64,000 nt of DNA from Sinonovacula constricta. Lineage: Eukaryota > Mollusca > Bivalvia > Cardiida > Solecurtidae. Both the position numbers and the translations under genes were made by a program. Within the stretch, counting starts at the first letter, position 1; every line of letters begins with the position of its first letter. Positions 1 to 13,759 of this stretch are shown piece after piece. The stretch spans positions 17,379,960-17,443,959 of the forward strand of contig CM017563.1 of assembly GCA_007844125.1 (NCBI GenBank), in the 5' to 3' direction. The notes beneath the pieces were generated by a model that was not told where the DNA came from, did no database searches, and was given only the letters and a program-made list of their open reading frames with translations.

Positions 1-810
1 AAGCTTTAAGTATAAAAGCATCCACTGTCCCTTCACTCATAACTGTAACAATGAAGGCTTCAATAGTAAATTAATTTCGAAATATAAATATGAAAGCAAA
101 CAAGGTTCCTTCACTCAAAACTGTAATAATAAAAGCAGACAAGATTCCTTTACTCCTTGTACTGTAATTATGAAAGCATAAACAGTCCAATCACTCCTAA
201 GAGCAAACTGTCATTAAAGGAGCATTCATGGTCAAACTACTCTGAACTTGTAATTATGAAAGCATTCATGGTCCCTTTACTCCTTACTGTAATTTTGAAC
301 AAATCCATGGTCCCTTTACTCCTTACTGTAATTATGAAAACATCCATGGTCCATTTACTCCTTACTGTAATTATGAAAACATCCATGGTCCATTTACTCC
401 TTACTGTAATTATGAAAACATCCATGGTCCATTTACTCCTTACTGTAATTATGAAAACATCCATGGTCCATTTACTCCTTACTGTAATTATGAAAACATC
501 CATGGTCCCTTTACTTCTAACTGTAATTATGAAAGCGTTTATGGTCCCTTTACTCCTTACTGTAATTATGAAAGCATGAATGGTCCCTTTACTTCTAACT
601 GTTATTATGAAAACATCCAAAGTCTACTTACTCCTGATTATAATTATACAGTAATGTCTGGTCCTTTTACCTTAACTGTAAAAATGAAAGGTTCCCAAGT
701 CATTCTAATACTCCTTAAGCAATCATCCTTTTACTCCTAACTATAATTATGAAAGTTTCCATGGTCCTTTCACTTCTAACTGCAATTATGAAAGTATGTA
801 ATCCATGGAT
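1..810. repeat. 39-bp minisatellite with degenerate flanks
   Basis: The core (about 240-620) has 39-bp units around ATGGTCCATTTACTCCTTAC and TGTAATTATGAAAACATCC; diverged units extend to both sides. The window begins inside the array. The unit is 13 codons long, so both strands show long artificial reading frames. Confidence 0.92.
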
Positions 811-1462
811 TTGAATACTAGACCAGATACAAAATGTGTCTTAAAAGAGTATTTTATATAAAAACTATGAATTCATAAAAATAACTGAACATAATTTTTA
901 AAAAATAAACTTTTTCAAAAAAGGTACAAATTATAAAAAAACATCAAGCCTCCATCCCCCCAACCCCACCCTTTCCTTTTAAATGAATTCAAACTCTTAT
1001 TTCTCATTAAAGCATCATACAAAGATGGCTAATATTACTCATCAATTTTATCAAACACATTTAAGTCTTCTTTCACTCTTTCAAAAAAAACCATAAGAAC
1101 AAAAACATCTGCTGTTTGTATCTGCAAATCTTGGGTCTCTATGTCTCTGATGTATTTTAAAATGTCTGTTATTTACAGAATGAGGCTGATAAGTAAATGC
1201 ACCTCACATTTAGTCCTGTCGCAATTAATCAGGGGTCTGATAGAGGATAGGAGGTATGTAGAAACATAAACAGGCTGCCACAACCGTAGATCCCAGTTCA
1301 ATCTGGGGCCCTTCACACCTGTCAAACAAACCATTTATCACAAAGCTTGATACATTGACAGTGCTAACATACTCAGAAGCTTAAAAAAAGCAATCTGGAT
1401 TCGAATGATAGTGAAAAACAAGGTTGTACTTATAACTTATTTTTTGTTTTATTTTGTTTTTT

Positions 1463-1686
1463 TTGTTACATGGCACCAACACAATTATGGTTATATTGAC
1501 AACATCCAGATAATTACTGGTGGAGGAAGACCCCAGACTTATATCTGGGTAGAACCGACCAGCACACTGCAGATTTGCTGGAAAACCTTCCCACATGAAA
1601 GTTTTCACCCCGACCTAGGACTCGAACCCACGTCGTGAAGGGCTGAAGAGTTTCAAGTCAGTAACTGCTCGGCCACGGCCATACCC
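1463..1686 (-). mobile_element. tRNA-derived SINE-A, near full length
   Basis: On the minus strand a Ser/Leu-tRNA-like head (TGGCCGAGCAGTTA...GGGTTCGAGTCCT; A and B boxes) is followed by the body shared by all SINE-A copies here: TTCCAGC..A.CTG..GTG..GG, GGTTCTACCCAGA, TCTTCCTCCACC and CATAATTGTGTTGGTGCC. Confidence 0.85.
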
Positions 1687-2987
1687 CTACTTATAACTCT
1701 ATTGCCATATAATCTCTAGTTGTTGTTAACTCTTTTCTAATATTATTAAAAGTTGTACCCATAATTCTGTTGCAATCTTATCTGTAATCACTGTTAAATC
1801 TTGCCTAATACTAATTCTTAATTGTCTGATTACAATACAATTTAATGCCAAGATGAGTAGATATATTGTCCGAGACGCTGCAGCAAATCATTTATATCAC
1901 TTCCTAATTCAATTATCTCCCCTGTTTACCAAAACAATAGTTGCCTCCCCTGGCCACAGCAGAGTGCAAACCATTATGGCTTTACTGCATGTTTTCTGAT
2001 GAACCCCATCCAACTGCAGTCAGCACTTCCATACACTGCCTGGCACTGTAAGCAACATCACTTCAAACATATTGACACTATTCCTTCAATTTCTGTCTGA
2101 CCTCACTACCTTACTATCATAAACTATATCACCAGAAGTGTAAAAAACACACTTACACCACCTCCCCCCATGATGCAGCAGACTGGTCTCTAAGGGGTTA
2201 CAAAAACAGTGATTTTCTCGCTGTAATTTAAGGTTAACCAGTCTAAAGTTTTGCTGGGAATTGGGTGTTACATACCTGTTTCCCTGCAGTTTAATCAAGC
2301 CAGATCATTTGTACATGTTGTGATGGATACAAACCTGCATCCACAGATAGATGCATGCTGTGTAAATGTGTCGAGGGAGATAGCTGTTATTTTTCACAAT
2401 TTTCTAGTTGGGCCTCCAGATTAGATTTTAATTTTTATCAAGATTCCTTTTTTTAAATTTCAGCTGGAATGAAATAATTATTAATATTTGTAATATGATT
2501 TTAGATTTCAGTGTTAAAAAGAGCAAATAATCAATTTATTTCTTATTCATTTAAAAAAAAATATAAACTATAAAATCAGACATGTCATATATTATTTCAT
2601 AACTTCTTCAAAACTTTTTTATACAATTTGCTTAGCTATTTTTTTTTCTTGCAACGACCAATAACTTGCAATTATACATGTTAAAATCCTGGAATTAATT
2701 ACATAAATATGCATGTATATATCAGGGTCCCATGTACTGAAGTTTGGTAACACTGAAATACATTTTTTAAGACCTAAAACCTACTGGTAATTGTCCATAC
2801 AGTTTTTGCTAATCCTTCTTTATTTAATAATACATTAACTTAGTTATTTGTCAACAACTACATGCAAAGGTAGCAAGATATATTGCTTGACACTAAGCAG
2901 AAAACAGTAAAGCAGAATCTATAGAGACTAGCCCAAGATAAGAGAAGAGCAGCTCCAGCTAAATCCTTATTTCTCCTCCAAACCCTA

Positions 2988-3205
2988 TATACCTGGTACT
3001 TATTAGAATCGTCTCATTCAGACAATTTCAATAAGTACCCACTGTGTATTGTTTGGTTGAGAATTATTGGATATATTGAATCATGTTGCTTGACTTCAAC
3101 TACAAAACCTATATACCTGGTACTCATTAGAACTGACTCGTTCTGACAATTTCAATGAGCACCAGCAATGTAGGGTTTAGTTGACAATTATTGGATATAT
3201 TGCAA
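2988..3205 (+). repeat. Two ~100-bp direct repeats, each with a hairpin
   Basis: Units start AACCTATATACCTGGTACT and end ATTATTGGATATATTG. Each folds: GGTACTTATT (2995-3004) with AATAAGTACC (3030-3039), and GGTACTCATT (3119-3128) with AATGAGCACC (3154-3163). Related hairpin pieces appear near 5265 and 11115. Confidence 0.75.
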
Positions 3206-3549
3206 GAAAAAGTCTGAATTACTCGTCTTATCTGGAGCTAAAGGGGGCCGTAACACTTTGGCTAAGCCTGATCCATTGGCATTGGTACATAGCAGATTTA
3301 CAGCTAATATTGTGCCTGTTGTAGTTGGAAACTGTGTTTGTTTTTCTACTGTCACTGCACGCTCTATGGTTGTTGATATGTATCTTTGGGGATAATCAAG
3401 CCCACATCTCCATCTGTTGTGCTGGGGGGGAGGGGGTGGGGGGCCTCTCAGACACTGACTCCTTGAGGTTCAGATAAGTGGTATAAAAAGTGAGTGAGTA
3501 AAGCAATGTATCCCAAATTTTAAACCAAACTGTTTATTATATGTATTTT

Positions 3550-3587
<38 letters not shown>

Positions 3588-4589
3588 AATGTGTTTGAAC
3601 AGCTTGAAAATTCAGCCAATGACATCATTACATGGTAAACAATTAAACAGTAGGTGTTGCTGTGTAGTGTGGCCGGCCATCTTGACATTGAATTTTTTTT
3701 TTTTTAACTTCAAATGAGGAGAAGCCTCTATGAAATGGATTTTCATTGGACACTGGTTGCTATGAATATTCATGAAAACTAACGTTTATCAGCCAATATC
3801 TCACGGCCACTATGAAGCAGAGGGGTAATAGTGAATGTGGGTTCAAACCATGTTAAAGTCTTGTATCGCCACAGCCCCATAAAAATGAATCCTGGTCAGA
3901 ACAAGAGGTTTCATGTTTAGCAAGTTTTTCAAACTGACCTGCATTGCACCAGTGGTTCTACCCAGATATTTTATCTTAATTCTCTTCATAATTCAATAAC
4001 ACATATTTATAGATCACACTAATAGAATGATCTCTTCAAGAATGATTCAATGTTGAAAGGTTCATTTTCGGATAAAAATGATCTTTAACCTTTATGTCAC
4101 TTAAGGACTTAGGTCTAGATTTTTAGGGACATTAATAAACATTTCCCCCTCGTTTAATTTCATATCATGGATTAGTGACTTTCACGTTGTAAGCACAGGA
4201 TATTAGAAATCTCCTTGCATGATGTAACATTGTAATGACAACCAAATCTCCAATCTCCTTTGAAATTAAAACCACTAAACTTCAGGGCATGGAAAGCATT
4301 ATTATATCTGTTTACTTCATGGCATGAAAAATATTTTTATATCTGTTTATTAGACGTTGAGATAAGAGTGACAGAGTAGCCATTGATCCAACAGGGCTGA
4401 AAATGTCAGACTGACAGCTGCTTATGAAAAATTATCTTTTTCTGCTCCTATATTGAAGCCGCATTTTATTGCCTATATCCACTGCCACGGCAACTAGACG
4501 TCCAGTTATACATGCCTGGAGGACAGATAGGGTTTGCTAGAAGTCAAATCAATTATCTATGAATGTTTAGGAAATAATTTGCAGCGACC

Positions 4590-4725
4590 ACTAAAATCAT
4601 TTTAGTTATATCCAGCTATTTAGGTGAAGGAAGACCCCAGTAGAACCACCAGCGCACCGCATGTCAGCTGGAAGACTTTCCTTAATTAAGTCCATTGCGT
4701 CGAAAATGAATCGAACCCACAAATA
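4590..4725 (-). mobile_element. SINE-A fragment
   Basis: Contains GTAGAACCACCAGCGCACCG and CAGCTGGAAGACTTTCC, the reverse complement of the SINE-A body. The tRNA head is mostly lost. Another short plus-strand piece (GCACCAGTGGTTCTACCCAG) sits near 3948. Confidence 0.7.
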
Positions 4726-5889
4726 TTTTTGCTTTTTGCACATATATCACCATATAACAAGATAAATTCTAATTTCTTTCTAATAATTTATGTCTAAACA
4801 ACACTAAAGGCTGAATGTGTGAATGTTAGTAATAAGGGCATACAAATGTTATATTTATTATAAAGAAACACTAGTATGATACTATATATAAGAAAATAAT
4901 TCAGCAGATGAACAAAAATTTACAAGAAGTATTCTTTTTTTTAAATGAAGTCTACATTATGGGGAAAAAATCAGCAAAACAAATAATGATAATAACATAA
5001 ATTTTCATGACTGTCAACGACTTTCTTTAACAATTCACAGAAATTTTCAGAAAGAAACAAAAACATTATAAGCTTAGATCATATTTTAAAAAGCAATCAT
5101 TCTTTTTCCAGCAAACTCCACATTATAGCTATCTGAGGGACAAACTACAAGCCAGCATAACAGGAAGAAAAGCCCTTTAGCACTAGATCAGAGAAGTTAA
5201 TCTAATTTTTTAAAGTGTCATAATTTCCAACCAAATCAAATTTTGTTATTTTTTTTAACCATGTCTCATTGAGACAATTCAAATGAGTACCAACTTTATA
5301 TAGTTATGAAGAAAAGTAAACAAAATATCGTAAAAAAAAATAAAAAATTATCAACTCCCACTTTTCCCATGAAAACCATCCACTTATAAAGTGCTGTGCT
5401 CCTAGCCAACAGAGCTATGAGAAAATTGAAGGACGCAGAGCCATTGTTTACTTGACACTTGCTCCCATAAATTTCCTATTGATTTATATTGATTAGATTT
5501 CAGCAAGTTCAACGGTCCACTGTTTCCAATAATGAATCTCACAACGGCCATTTCTGGTTTAGCGTGAATTCTGAGCTGTCAATTTTCATAAAGCCGTTAA
5601 TTAAATTAGATGTTACATTGTATGTAGGCAGATCAGGAAACATGGCTGGCGGGACGATAATAATCCTGTATTATGCAATAATTGCACTTTTACAGGAAAT
5701 AGCAATGCTGATCTCAATAGTTTAAAAAAAAACATCCAATTAATAAATGAGCACACTGCAATTATTTATTTATGCTGCTGTAAATCTTGTCTAACCTCAA
5801 GGCTTACCTTTTACACTGACAGTATCTATAATCTAGTTATAGAAGCCTTCTGAATACAAGATAATCGGAAAAAATCTCGAAGAAGCTGT

Positions 5890-6085
5890 CATGGGCATCT
5901 GTGGTCTAGTGGGTAAGATGTTTGACTCTGGATCGGAGGGTCCCAGGTTTGAACTCTAAAAGTGACCCCATGATATTAGTCCTTGTGCAAGACTATTAAC
6001 ATTGCTTTCGGTACTCAGTACCTAAGAAGTGGTTCCACCCAGGAAGTGAGCAGTCGAAAGAGATTAATATAAATTGAAACAACTT
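5890..6085 (+). mobile_element. tRNA-derived SINE-C (single copy here)
   Basis: CTGTGGTCTAGTGGGTAAGA (A box) and CCCAGGTTTGAACTC (B box) form a tRNA-like head. The body (CCTTGTGCAAGACTATTAAC, TTCGGTACTCAGTACC) differs from families A and B. It is not a tRNA gene: no proper acceptor stem follows. Confidence 0.6.
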
Positions 6086-6627
6086 GTTTCCCAATCAACT
6101 AAGTTTAAACAAAGAAGCTGACAATTTAGTCACTTTTTTGTCCTCAATATTTCTGCTTGGTAAGGTCATTTACAAGCCAAATGGAAACTTTAGCCCCTAA
6201 ACCTAAACAGAGAACAATGATATACTATGCATTACCCTATATACAAGTATTTCCTACCAAAGTACTGGTTCCTGCCAGGGAATCGACAGTCAAGAAGTAT
6301 TTAAGGAGTGAAAAACATTATAATTTTTTGATAATATAAATAAATCATATAAATCAGTTCAATATTACTGAACAGTTAAGTTATAAATGTTTGTGTGAAT
6401 GTGCCATCCATGTTAGAAGTTGTTTTTTAAATCATTGTGTTAATAATATTTTTGTACTATTTATACTTTCTTACAAAAATTAAAACTAAAATTCAGATTA
6501 ATATTCAAGAAAAAAAAAGTTGTTTTATTTATTTTTACATAATTCAGATTAATTAGCTCTTTATTTGCTGGAAACACTTCATCCTGGTTAACATCACGCA
6601 AATCCCATCGTAATGGTGTTTCCAGCA

Positions 6628-6672
6628 AGTAAAGTATGTCCAGCAAGTAAAGTATGTCCAGCAAGTAAAGGG
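6628..6672. repeat. 18-bp tandem repeat, about 2.5 copies
   Basis: Unit GTCCAGCAAGTAAAGTAT. Nearby, at 6903-6945, a 14-bp unit (GGCTGGAAGCTGTCT) is repeated three times. Confidence 0.8.
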
Positions 6673-6999
6673 TTAACAGCAATGATGTAAAAAAAACAAA
6701 TATGAAAAAACAAATCTAAAATAATTATCTGACTATAAGATATACATCTGGAATTAAAATCTGAGGCAAACATGACAAAAAATAGACCATCTATGATAAA
6801 TAAGCTAAAAGCATAGTTTCCTACATTTTTAAGACTAAGCCGACTAGATACAAATTGATCACATTAAGACAAACAATGAGAATCATTATCAGATACGTCT
6901 GACTGGAAGCTGTCTGGCTGGAAGCTGTCTGGCTGGAAGCTGTCTGATCAGGATCTGCACTACGCATATTCTAGCACTATAATAACCTTATTATCATTG

Positions 7000-7278
7000 G
7001 ACCAGGTAGCACAATTGGTAGAGTGTCGGCTCCAGATACGAGAGGCCCTGGGTTATATCCTGGGCTGTGACATTACCAAAGTCGTTAAAAGTGGAAGTGG
7101 CATAGCTCCTTGCTAATGCTCAAGCAAATATATAGGAAGTTCCATGACTGGTTGGCCCTGTGTCAGGATAATGTGACTGGGTGTGGTATCATGCCAGGTG
7201 TCCTCCTTCAAGTGGACATTGTCTCCAGATATCTGAAATACTGTTTGTTGGATGATAAACCCAACAAACAAATAACCT
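7000..7278 (+). mobile_element. tRNA-derived SINE-B
   Basis: Head CCAGGTAGCACAATTGGTAG (A box) and CTGGGTTATATCC (B box), then GACTGGTTGGCC, CAGGATAATGTGACTGGGTG, GTATCATGCCAGGTG, CTTCAAGTGGACATTGTCTC and GATAAACCCAACAAACAAA. Confidence 0.88.
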
Positions 7279-10200
7279 CATTATTTACATTGTACCATAT
7301 TATGAGCAGTAACTAAGATATGGTTTGGCTATGAATAAATGCAGCATGCAAGGGGTTGAAATGAACAAGAAGACCATTTAAATCCCCAATCCTTCATTAA
7401 ACAGTGGCAGTTGTATTCCCAGGAGATTTCTATTAGGACAGTGAGAGCATGACATTTAAAAAATAATTTACAGACAAAGTGGACGTCTTACGACTAATTC
7501 TATGGAAGAAATCATAGGATTACGCTGACAGGCAGGCACAAAGAAAGCGTGTCCTGAAATTTGCCAAAAACATATCAAGGGCTCTTTCTAAGATTAAAAT
7601 GTCAATCAATAAACTTAGGCAAGATAAGAGATGTCACCATGAAATGCTTTGAGAACCCAGTCCTGACAATCCATGCATTGCGGGACATCCTGCACGGTTT
7701 CTGATGTCCAAGATGCCATGCATTAAGTCTTAGTCTGCCAAATTTGAATATCTTATCCTTAATTCCTACAGTGCTATATTTCTTAAAAAAACAACACAAA
7801 ATGTTACTTATTTGCTAAGAATTTTCAAATATGCTGTGGTTACTAGATATATTGCAAAAGACGCTTGCAGTAAAAGTCGTAAGGACCTATCTGATCTGGA
7901 TCTATACTATCTGCCATAGATTAATTCATGCCAAGCAAGTTATGAGCTCACTAACTAAAGAGGCACGTTTGTGCCCCAATATTGGATCAAGGGTCATCCA
8001 TCATTGTCAGCAAGCCGCCAGAGATAAGGCATGTGTCAAAAAAAGAAGACGTTTTTAAATAATAGGATATTTTATTATGGTAGCAGGATCCTGGGATAGA
8101 ATATTGTTTCTACTTTAGTCAAATATCAAATATTATAGAGATCTATTTAAAAGAAAACTTTTCTTTTAGTCAAATGTATTTGGCCAAATGGTCTGTCCCC
8201 TAAATAATTACCCTTTGTCATAATCAATAAATCTGAAAATCTGTAATTTCTACCAAATTACCCCTTCTGACTTAAGGTAATCCGTCAACAACAAAAAATC
8301 ATACTTCCACCCAACCCTCTCCCCAGCAGAAATTATGATTGGATGCCATCTCATAAAATTCAAGAAGATACATAAAACATACATAAAATACATGTCTATT
8401 ATATAAAAATATCATAAAAATTATCACTTTTGGTCTATATATACCTACATTTCAGAACATATCTCAGCCATTAAAATAGCAAAATGTCATTAATAAAAGA
8501 AGTTTCAACAAAACCTTATGCACAACTAACATCAGAAAGAAAGCATGTCCCATTTAAAGGTAAAATCTTGGATCAGCCCCTTTTTCTGTCTCAGTCAATA
8601 GAATTTTGTCAAATAATATGGCCCCTTAAATGACAATGAATCAAGCACATTTTCCAACAAGATCCAACTAAACCTTTAAACAAAGGTAAATTCAGTTTTA
8701 AGAATTAGAGGTAAACTCATAATTTTTTTTTTTTCAAATTTCATTCTGACCATGCTATTATTATTTTGTTTACAAAAGTACAATATCTAATGACTAAGGC
8801 GCATTAAGGTGGAGGGCTTTTATACCAGCTGAACAAAAAATACCTCAATTATGACGGGAAGTGTCAGATTATTTGTTGCTGCTGTTGATCAAATTGCGCT
8901 TAATGTACCCAAATCTTATACATTATGCACCAATAACAGCTTATAGTGTAGAGTTACTTTTCACTCACTGGCATAAATCTTTTATGACCAAAACGCTTGG
9001 TGTTAGATTACGACATTAAGTTCTCAACATGGACCAATTTCTGTTGACACCGATGGTGTAAATCATCAACAAATAATGCACAGTAATATGGGTCCAAGCC
9101 GCAAAAACATTCATTCACGCTCTCCATATAAAGACACCTGTAAAAAGAAATCTGCAAACCTGTTGAGCACCAATGAAAACTAAAACTGAAACTTAAATTA
9201 AAAGTATTGTGTTATTATCGCATAGAATACAACAACTGCTGTTGAGATTTTAGAAATAAATTGACAGCCTGTCAAAGAAATCAAGGTGGTCTGAATATAT
9301 TTCAATATCAAAGTACATCGAGTGTTCTGGGTTCTCAGAAGTGTTTAAGTCTGATTTCATGCAAGCATCATTTCTCTAGATGTACACATTGTTAATTATG
9401 TGTGGAGCTTTTGTACACTTAGATATTATTGCATTACTGCATACACAAAGATTATGTCGGGATTGTAAAAATAAATACCATACAGTGATTGTTGTTTTTG
9501 CCTTAATTTACTGCCAATTATAGGTGGCTTCCCAATAACCAGAAATGATGATTTTTACCAAAATTCAGATCCATTTTTCCCAAAAATGTGGCCCATTTTC
9601 CCTTAAATAGCTATCTTCAACTATGCATGCTTTGACATCATTTTCTGAAAGGATTACAATCTAAATCCATTATAGTTAGTATACAATCGTAGCTTTGTGA
9701 CTTTTTCTGGATTATAAACATAGATAAATTTCATGTCCTTGTCAAGTTTCTGGCAAATAAAGTATGATGCAATCATAGCAAAAAATTGCAAAGGAATTCC
9801 AAGTGAATTTTCTATCATGCAACACGTGGTTCCTGAATCACTATTTGCATCAAAAACCACTTTTAAAAATTTCTACACATATTGCATTTGCATTCAAGGC
9901 GATATTTTGAAAATCGAAATACAGAAATCTGTAATTTTGTGGAAAGCCTATACTATATTACCATGCAAACTTATCATTTAAAAGGTTTTTAAGATTGGTC
10001 GCTGGAATTTTCTAGTGTTTTTTATTAAATGGTGTAATTTAACAATAATTAAAACCGGAAGCGATGTTGTCCAAGAATAATTTACGATACTATTGATGGC
10101 TTAAATTTAAAATTTCTTTTAAAAATATAACATATTGCTAAGTACTACTGCAAGAGACAAAATAAAAATCAAAGCTCATCCTAAAATAAAATCATTTTTT

Positions 10201-10799
10201 ACAAAATGTATATCACATTATAAGGCTTATAATAACTGTGCAAAGGAAACCCAGTGACTTGAAATACATAAGAATTAATTAAAAAAGCCAAAAAAGAATC
10301 ATAACCATATTTGAAGGTGGAGTTTTCCCCCTTTAAGCCCATAAATGGCCCAGCTAATCAGAACAGAAACCTGTTGATCATAATACTGACTGTTCATTGG
10401 TTGAGACGCTAATTGTGTGCTCTGCCTACTGGCAGCCAACACTGTGTTTGTTTGTTTGTTTGGGTAATAAAAGCTTCCTGACCTTGTGGTTGCACATATT
10501 TCATAAAACTAACAATTTTCAAAGTACGATAAAACTGAAATCCCAAATTTAAGACACACTTTTAAACAAACCACATTTTGAGTTTCAATAATTATAATCT
10601 ATGGATGAATAACTTCAAAAAGAATGATAAATAATGTCAGGAGGCTGTAAATCATGTTATTAAATCAACAGTAGCTATTACCACTAACTAGGAATGTGCT
10701 TCTTTTTTTTTTGAAGAAGAAGAAATGAAAAGAGAATTATCTTAACAGCCATAGGCTGCAGCGTGTCACAATAATGGTTCTGCACAGCTCAGTCCATTC

Positions 10800-10980
10800 A
10801 ATGTGCCCTTGTCCCGTAGTCCTGACTTCACCATACACCTTTCGGTTACTTGGAGCAGATATAGTGCATCCTAATACGTGACAGCATGCCGTGGACAGCT
10901 GACATGATAAGTATATGTTCCCAAGCAAGGTCAATTTTTCTGACAGGGCCAGCCAGATGTAGAACAACCTTTTTAATTGC
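10800..10980 (-). mobile_element. Strongly diverged SINE-B-like sequence
   Basis: On the minus strand CATCTGGCTGGCC, GGCATGCTGTCACG and GCACTATATCTGCTCCAAGT align to the SINE-B body with many differences. An 81-codon frame over it is coincidental. Confidence 0.4.
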
Positions 10981-12479
10981 AAACAATTAAGAGAGCTTTA
11001 CCACAACCGATAGAGCTTCTAATATACTACAAATTGGAAATATTTTATTCTTAGTCCTTAGTTCTTTAAAACCATATGGTTGCATGAAAAAGAAATCTCA
11101 ACGTGACTATTTTTATGAGTACCAACACTATAGCATTTGAGAAATATTACTTCATCTTGCCTAATTTCTTCTCTTTAACTGTTAACTTCAGAGAAAAAAG
11201 AAAAATACTCACTTGTCCAAATTTTAATATCTTAAATAGATGGAGGTGTTCATGATCTAAAACCTTACTGATAATAAGTTATTATCATATTTTCTCTCGC
11301 AAGCTATTAAAAGTATTGTATTGTTTATGTCACTGTACAGTCCCATTATTGTGTTTTTAAGCTTTGCTGAAAAATGTGGCAGAAAACTCATTTTGACTCC
11401 TAGAATTGGTTTATGCAAACCGCACTTTGGATGTCAGAAGGCTTTTGTATGCAAATGAAACCCAACTGCAATTGCTATCTCTTTTTTTTATGACACCCGC
11501 ATGCATTAATTATAATGTGGAGAGATTAAGAGAGATTGAAATCAAGAAAGAGCTTAAACAGCTATAGAATATGCTAATAAATTGGATAAAGCTATCTACT
11601 GTATGGTAAATTTGATGAGGACATCTGATACAGTAATATGAGTGTATATAACAGGCAGCAGCCACAAGGCAAAGATGACATTTTAGAATGATATATGGAA
11701 GCACGTATAATGTTAATACTGATTAACAAAGAAGACGAAAAATAAGTAAATGTTGTAAGGGTAGCAACCCCTAGCTGATAAGGAATTTGTGTGTAAATCA
11801 AGTTAAATTCAGTAAAATCTACAGGGTCTCTTAGCTTTTAGACATGCAAAATAAGTACATATCAAAGTACAAATTAAGATTTTAAATTTTGAATAAACAT
11901 CGACTTTTCTTTACATTAATGTAATTTTAATTGGGAAGGTTGCCTTAGAGAAATGCTATGATCAATTAAAATTCCAACAAAGATATATGTTTATAATAAA
12001 CAAATTATATTACAATTATAGTTGTTTTATCAAAACTGGATTAAGTTTGAAAGTATAGTAAATGTGTGTAAAAATGCTGGTTTTATGTGATTAGATATTT
12101 TCCATCTGTCGATGTACTTAAAAACTAGATTAATTAATCGGGATTAAACTAATATGTTCTTCATGAACAATTTTCATTAAACATTTTCAAATTCCATTAG
12201 AAGAAAATTTACCATAATAAAATATCTAAATCATCTAACTTCCATATTAGAGTATATAGTTTGAATTAATAACTTTGCACTTACACGATTTTTCAGTTAT
12301 TTTATAGACATTATTAGGTCATATTTCCAGTAGAAAGAATGTAATTGTATTCTTTCTTATTAAAAATCCTGCAGATATGGACCAGCTTCCTATTTTGTGA
12401 AACGAGTCAGTGACAAAGGTATATACAGAATCAAAAGATAAATAAGCAGTTTTTTTTATAAAAGAAATTTAAAAACACC

Positions 12480-12740
12480 TGGACCTTTGGTCCACAAAGC
12501 AGGCACTTTCTACTGGACCAGACCAAATTTTACAGGATCAGTTTAATTTTTTTTTTTTGACACAAAAGGTTAGTAAGTTGATCGAGGTGTTACGAGGGGT
12601 TGGGTTCAGTAAGAGGCTGTAAAGCATTGTTTAGTTTAGTTTAGTATATATGTTTAATAATAATTCAGAATTTTGAAAATGACTGTGGTTAAAAAAATAA
12701 AGGTGGACCGTCAGTCCATTTAAATTTAATGGACTGACAG
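12480..12740 (+). repeat. Dispersed repeat F, copy 1
   Basis: Shares with the reverse complement of 37520-37715 the blocks GGACCTTTGGTCCACAAAGC, CTAGAAA/TACTGGACC, AAATTTTACAGGATCAG, AAAAGGTTAGTAAGTTG, GTGTTACGAG and AATGGACTGACAGA. The class is unknown; it could be the 3' end of a retroelement. Confidence 0.65.
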
Positions 12741-13456
12741 AGATTTTGGTAATCTCGGGCCAAGAACCGACTGGGTTTTGTCGAAGACCGAACTCAGATC
12801 ACATGAAACCAAAAACCTGATGCATGTCACAACTAAAGAGGTTTCTGGATCTACTGTGGATTCGTATATAGTAAAAAAGACTATTTGTACTCAGAGTACA
12901 ACAGTCTCATTGTGTCATGTTACACTTAGTCATGTGACCAGTAACCTATCTGTTGATGAAGGTGATAACATTCTGCTGAATATTCTTGGTAAACAAAACA
13001 AAAACTCCTTTTTAATGATATATGTTATATCAATTAACAAAAATTATATTAACAATATAAGAATGTTTAAAACGTTATGCTTTATGAATAAATATTCTAA
13101 AAATGTTTTCAAGCCAACAAATTCTAAAAGCAATATGAAAGCAAATAAGCATACCTCACACAATGTTTGTACACTTTCATAGTGCCCTTGAATTTTAAAT
13201 GGTGAAGCTATTAAAGCCCTTCAGGTGACAAGTTTGGGAGACATCTTTATCAACAAGTGTCCAAACTTTACCTACGGTCTGGCTATTATACACTTTACAG
13301 TCTGAGAGATAGACAAACATTTTAAATTGACAGACAATTAATTCCATCTTCAAACATTGAACTTCATTGACAAATTTCCAACCAAATTCTTATTTTGCTG
13401 TGTCATTTCTTTTATAATTACTAACAGAAGGTTGACTAGGCAGACTGTTTAATGTG

Positions 13457-13759
13457 TTTATCGTTCCATTTACAGTATTTAATTAATGTGAAGATGGTGT
13501 CCCCTTGAAGCATATATAGTGCTGCATTCACTGTGCATAGCATGCATCATATGTTTACACCTGGCATGATACCACACTCAGTCACATTATGCTCCAGTCC
13601 AACCAGTCATGAAACTACCTTATTTGCCTTAGCCATACGAAGGGAGCTATGCCACTACCATTTTTATTGAAGTCGCGACCAGGGATCAAACCTGGGGGTG
13701 CCTGTACCTGGAGCCTACACTCTACCAATTGCTCTACTGCAGTGTTCCAGGCACAGACT
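13457..13759 (-). mobile_element. SINE-B, full length
   Basis: Reverse complement of the SINE-B layout: tail at the left (GTGTCCCCTTGAAGC), ACACCTGGCATGATACCACA, CAGTCACATTATG, and head CCTGGAGCCTACACTCTACC at the right. Confidence 0.87.

Larger units (their letters stand above)
1687..12479. other. Gene-poor block, mostly unassigned
   Basis: Apart from the repeats listed separately (hairpin pair, SINEs A, B and C, TA tract), I see AT-rich sequence with short frames that lack splice sites in phase, family motifs or codon bias. It lies downstream of the RYK-like first exon on the minus strand and may be intronic. Confidence 0.5.

Noticed and set aside
157..620. Long reading frames on both strands in the 39-bp array
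   Set aside because: They repeat the 13-codon unit exactly and exist only because 39 is divisible by three. No start context, splice sites or homology.
5890..5965. A tRNA gene
   Set aside because: The head has Pol III boxes, but it continues into a SINE-like body and lacks a closing acceptor stem.
10737..10982. A minus-strand exon
   Set aside because: It overlaps a diverged SINE-B body, which explains the sequence.
12778..13182. A 134-codon open frame as a possible gene or exon
   Set aside because: It starts at TTG, not ATG, directly follows dispersed repeat F, becomes AT-rich low-complexity after a potential donor near 12990, and shows no family motif.
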